Below are positions 60,848 to 64,000 of a stretch of DNA of 64,000 nt, in pieces. Source of the stretch: Gaeumannomyces sp. JS-464 (lineage: Eukaryota > Ascomycota > Sordariomycetes > Magnaporthales > Magnaporthaceae); the NCBI GenBank assembly GCA_002197995.1, contig NGZR01000001.1, positions 5,580,001 to 5,644,000 of the forward strand, given 5' to 3'. Position numbers and translations under genes: made by a program. Within the stretch, counting starts at the first letter, position 1. Every line of letters starts with the position of its first letter. The notes below the pieces were generated by a model. That model was not told the DNA's origin and did not search any database. It was given only the letters and a program-made list of their open reading frames with translations.

Positions 60848-61537
60848 CAGCCAACAGCCAACAGCAGTAATAACAGCACCACCGCCACCAACAACAGCAC
60901 CCGGCCCTTCCCCGACACCCTCCAGGCCGTCTACGTCGTGTCCAAGCACCCGTTCGCCGAGGTGGACGAGTTCGTGGGCCGCACGGGCGCCCAGTACCGG
61001 CTCTCGGTCGAGCGCGTCGCCCAGTCGATGCGCCCCGCCCTGCACGCCTACCTGGCGTCCCGGCCCTCGGTCCGCGCCGTCTTCGTCGGCACCCGCCGCA
61101 CCGACCCCCACGGCGAGTCGCTCACCCACTTTGACCCCACCGACCCGGGTGGCCGCCCTTTATGCGGGTTCATCCTGTTATCGACTGGCACTATGTTGAG
61201 ATTTGGGCTGTGAGTTTTTTTCTTTTTTTTTCCTTTTTTGTCTATCCTTTGTATCACTGGAGATCTAGTCTTTTTTCCCTCCTTTTTTCCTTTGCTTTTT
61301 TTTTTCTTTCTCATGGCGCTGACAGCCACTTTTCCCGTGATAGTTCATCCGCCACCTCGGCATCCCCTACTGCGTGCTGTACGACAGGGGCTACACCTCG
61401 CTCGGCGGCACGACAGACACGAGCCCCAACCCTGCCCTCAAGAGGACCGGGGCCGCCGCCGAGGGGCCCCAGAGACATTCAGGCCCGCCTACGAGCTGAT
61501 GGAAGACAACGAAGAGCGTCTCGGCCGCGACAGGTGA
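60105..61537 (+). CDS. FAD1: FAD synthetase (FMN adenylyltransferase)
   Basis: Transfers AMP from ATP to FMN to make FAD, with the PAPS-reductase-like fold of yeast Fad1. Exon 1 is 60105-60448. A 120-nt intron (60449-60568) follows, exon 2 runs to 61209, an intron runs to 61343 (GTGAGT...GATAG), and the last exon is 61344-61537. Motifs: ATP loop [70 protein letters not shown] and [20 protein letters not shown] with [12 protein letters not shown]. The protein ends [14 protein letters not shown] at 61537. Between the first two motifs lies an insertion of about 100 residues with a CAG repeat reading polyglutamine, then Asn/Thr/Ser-rich sequence. Frame breaks: before the CAG tract (about 60700-60780), at 61147-61149 (GGG before WPPF) and near 61465 (GGGGCCCC). 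A shorter or longer N terminus cannot be excluded. Confidence 0.88.
60800..60853. repeat. CAG/CAA trinucleotide repeat
   Basis: About 13 CAG units followed by CAACAACAACAG. The reading that connects to the downstream FAD1 motifs encodes polyglutamine, while the upstream frame would read polyserine. Confidence 0.9.
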
Positions 61538-62441
61538 TCTACCTGCCGACTGCATCGTGCTTTTTCTGGTCGCTTGACTTTGTCCCTTGTCCTGGTCTTT
61601 TTTTAGACACCATTTGTGATTTGGAAGTGCGCGAACTTGGAGCGGAACAAGAGCCTTTGTTTCCGTTTGACAGAAAAACGCCCACTTACACGGCCTAGAT
61701 CGTGAGTGTTTGACCCTCAAAAACTATACAGCGCGCGGGGTTGGTCCGGCTTGTGTCAGGTTACATACAGAGCATCTCATGGGTTTTCATCCAAACACTT
61801 TTGGTTCTAGAATTTCATCATTCATATAGACTAGCACAATAAACAACAAAGAGTTGCCAATATCCTTCTCGATTCTTGAAGCTATGAAAAAAAACCCCTT
61901 TTTACCGCCGAGAGGCCGTGTCCACCCTCTTTTTCTCTGTGGCCGGATTCCATTGTGCCGCCGGGAATCACCTGGCCTAGCCCTTTTCTTATCGCACCGA
62001 CAGTAGCATCATTGAATACATAAAGAAGTTGGGAGGAGAAGCGAAAGTAAGCATCCAAATAATAAAGAAGATCAATAACGGGCGGGGAATCAGAAGGGGG
62101 CGTCTTCGCAAAGGGTATCTATCTTCTCAACTGAACGCCGTGCTGGGATGCAATTTTTTGCCAAGCACAAGGGGAGGGGGGTTTGAAGGAAGGAAAACGA
62201 AGAAGACAAGGGGAAGAAAAAAGGGAGAAGAAAAAGAAGAGCAAACCAACGTGTCGTCTGAAAATAGCTGCATATACATCAATAACAATCCTGAAAAAAA
62301 AAGGCTGTCCGCAAATCCCCACCTCCCCTAAAATCTAAAAGTCATGAGCTCATTCATTATCGAGACAGTCTGATTTCTCCGCCGAGGTTCCGAGCAGGGG
62401 AAGAGGTGTCTCCACACCCGCTAGGGGCATTCACGGGCACA
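61538..62441. other. Convergent intergenic region
   Basis: 3' flanks of FAD1 and the SUN-domain gene. A/G-rich around 62030-62300. No gene seen. Confidence 0.55.
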
Positions 62442-64000
62442 TCACTGCTGCTCCGCAGGTAGGCGCTCTCCAAATAGCTTGACCCTGTAGAAGCACGTGT
62501 GGTCCCGGGCGCCGTAGTTGCTGGTGGCCCGGATGAGGACCTGGTCGGTGGCGATGCCAAAGTCGGTGAGCTGCGACGGGAACCTGACGGCCTTCTCGAT
62601 GGGCCCGCCAGCCGTCTGGTTCTTGAACTCGAACTCAACCACCTTGATGAAGTTGTTGTCCCAGAGCCTCTCGTTCATGTCTGTGTGCGGGAACGTCGCC
62701 ATGGACCAGTCCCTCAGGGCGTTGCGCTGCCCGTACTCCTCCACCTCGATCCAGACCTCAACGTCCCGGGGCATGGACCCGTCGTCCACCGTCTCGAGCG
62801 GGTGGATGTGCTCCATCCACAGCACCTGCGGGATGATGGGCTGGATGCCTATGTAGATGTCGGCCGGCCTGGAGCGCGATCGCTTGCTGTCCCACGTGCC
62901 GCCCGCGCACCAGCAGTCGCCGTCGTCCTCCCACGCGTGCATAATCGCCGAAGGGTCGTTGGCGAGCCATGGCTTCTCGATCATCCATTCGGGTGTCCCG
63001 AAGCGCGGGTACTTGAACTTGAAGGCCGGGCTGCTGAGCTTGGGGTCGAAGTGGGCGCCCGACCGCACATTGAAGTAGTTGACCCGGCTCTTGAGGTCGG
63101 CGATCAGCGGGTCGTGCATGCGACCCTTGGTCAAGGACTCGAGCTGAAGATCGCCGATAGCCTTCCGCAGCTCCTTCTGAGTTATGCGTCGCACCTCATC
63201 GGCTGTGACACCTCCCGTCGAGGACTTGGAGAGTCGTTCAAGCTTCTTGGAGAGCTCCTCGTGGTTGCGTTGAAGGGCTGCGATGTCCGCCTTGAAGCTT
63301 CGTGTATTGGTCTTGTATTCCTCCTTGATGAGGTCCATAAACTCCTTTTTCATCACAACCAACTTGTCCGGAAGATTGTGCGCCTCAATCCCCTTGCGAA
63401 TAAGCTCTTCGACCTCTTGACCTGGAGCCTGCTGGCCCTGACCAGCCGAGGATGTCTCGAAGCTTGTGGTTATTTTGGCGGATCCAGGTCTCAAAGTCGG
63501 CGGCTCGGTCGAGGCGGTTCTGGAAAGGCTTCCAGTGCGGGTCTGTGATGGCTTTTTTCTCGTCCAGGATGATGAAATCCCCGTCCTGTCGTGCAAGAGC
63601 CTTGAGGGCCCGCCAAAACCGTCCGGGATGATGGGGTTGCCCTGCTTGTCTCGGTCGACGCGGATGTAGTTCGGTAGCGCATGTTCGAGCTTCGAGATAG
63701 CCGCCGTCGTCATCTCGTCCTGTCGCTTGAGGCGCGCAATCACCTGTTCGTGACTTTCCCACGCCTCCTTGAGGTTCCCATAATGGTCGTCGCTGAGAAC
63801 GACTCGGCGGAACGGCAACGAGGGCACGAACTGGCCAAGATTGTGCTTCCAGTCGGAGGCGCCATACCAATGGAAGCCAGTGTCCAGATCGTGGCCCTCG
63901 AAGCTTGCCGGCCCGCTGAGCCAGCTGAAGATCCATGACATTGTCACAATTGCCAGCGCAAAGTAGAGGAGTGTCTTGGCGAGTGTCTTCCAGTCAAAGC
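62442..64000 (-). CDS. SUN-domain nuclear-envelope protein (5' end beyond window)
   Basis: Inner nuclear membrane protein of the Sad1/UNC-84 family that couples the nucleus to the cytoskeleton through KASH partners in the perinuclear space. The frame is open to the right edge, where KTLLYFALAIVTMSWIFSWL is the membrane segment, so the nucleoplasmic N terminus is missing. The lumenal part has predicted coiled-coil helices (KLVVMKKEFMDLIKEEYKTN and IAALQRNHEELSKKLERLSK). The SUN domain runs from about RVNYFNVRSGAHFDPKLSSP through WCAGGTWDSKRSRS and VLWMEHIHPLETVDDGSMPR to YRVKLFGERLPAEQQ. Two compensating one-base breaks enclose about 170 bp. The first is at an AAAA run (63615-63618). The second is near 63450. 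Within them the true frame reads DGDFIILDEKKAITDPHWKP, while outside it the main frame is correct. Confidence 0.88.
   Translation of the reverse strand, partial: FDWKTLAKTLLYFALAIVTMSWIFSWLSGPASFEGHDLDTGFHWYGASDWKHNLGQFVPSLPFRRVVLSDDHYGNLKEAWESHEQVIARLKRQDEMTTAAISKLEHALPNYIRVDRDKQGNPIIPDGFGGPSRLLHDRTGISSSWTRKKPSQTRTGSLSRTASTEPPTLRPGSAKITTSFETSSAGQGQQAPGQEVEELIRKGIEAHNLPDKLVVMKKEFMDLIKEEYKTNTRSFKADIAALQRNHEELSKKLERLSKSSTGGVTADEVRRITQKELRKAIGDLQLESLTKGRMHDPLIADLKSRVNYFNVRSGAHFDPKLSSPAFKFKYPRFGTPEWMIEKPWLANDPSAIMHAWEDDGDCWCAGGTWDSKRSRSRPADIYIGIQPIIPQVLWMEHIHPLETVDDGSMPRDVEVWIEVEEYGQRNALRDWSMATFPHTDMNERLWDNNFIKVVEFEFKNQTAGGPIEKAVRFPSQLTDFGIATDQVLIRATSNYGARDHTCFYRVKLFGERLPAEQQ

Overview
This is a gene-sparse stretch of a filamentous ascomycete (Pezizomycotina) genome, most likely a Sordariomycete. 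The evidence is short 48-120 nt introns with GTRAGT-type donors, CTAAC/CTGAC branch sites and AG acceptors, GC-rich codon use, long intergenic regions full of pyrimidine or poly(A/T) tracts, and fungus-specific families (DUF3433, PTH11-like receptor, conserved secreted proteins). The genus cannot be fixed from sequence alone. No rRNA, CRISPR, intact transposon or confident tRNA was seen.

Left part (1-23 kb): a possible small cysteine-rich secreted protein (528-787, -), a 103-aa two-exon membrane protein (3852-4282, -), a carotenoid cleavage dioxygenase (5379-7224, -), a 727-aa MFS transporter (9794-12045, -), an F-box protein (15868-16925, -) and an HD-domain nucleotidase (21126-22187, +).

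Centre (23-41 kb): a conserved low-complexity fungal protein (23747-25494, +), a second small cysteine-rich secreted protein (29569-29872, +), a large DUF3433 membrane protein with a collagen-like (GKPGGE)n minisatellite and a polyproline tract (30962-35109, -), a BuGZ/ZNF207-type zinc-finger protein (37412-38577, +) and a decayed Ser/Thr-rich coding region (about 38990-40440).

Right part (43-64 kb): four consecutive genes for exported enzymes or proteins, namely an M43 metalloprotease, a conserved secreted protein, a bilirubin-oxidase-like multicopper oxidase and a glycerophosphodiesterase. They are followed by a PTH11-like receptor, a short-chain dehydrogenase lacking its middle, the DEAD-box rRNA-processing helicase DBP4, FAD synthetase FAD1 and a SUN-domain nuclear-envelope protein that runs off the right edge. 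The genes do not form one pathway. The only local theme is the run of extracellular functions at 43.4-52.3 kb.

A pervasive property of the sequence is that at least ten otherwise well-conserved genes change reading frame by one base, often at short homopolymers, while the encoded family similarity continues. This looks like sequencing or assembly error rather than pseudogenisation. Gene models below therefore span frame breaks, and each known break is noted.
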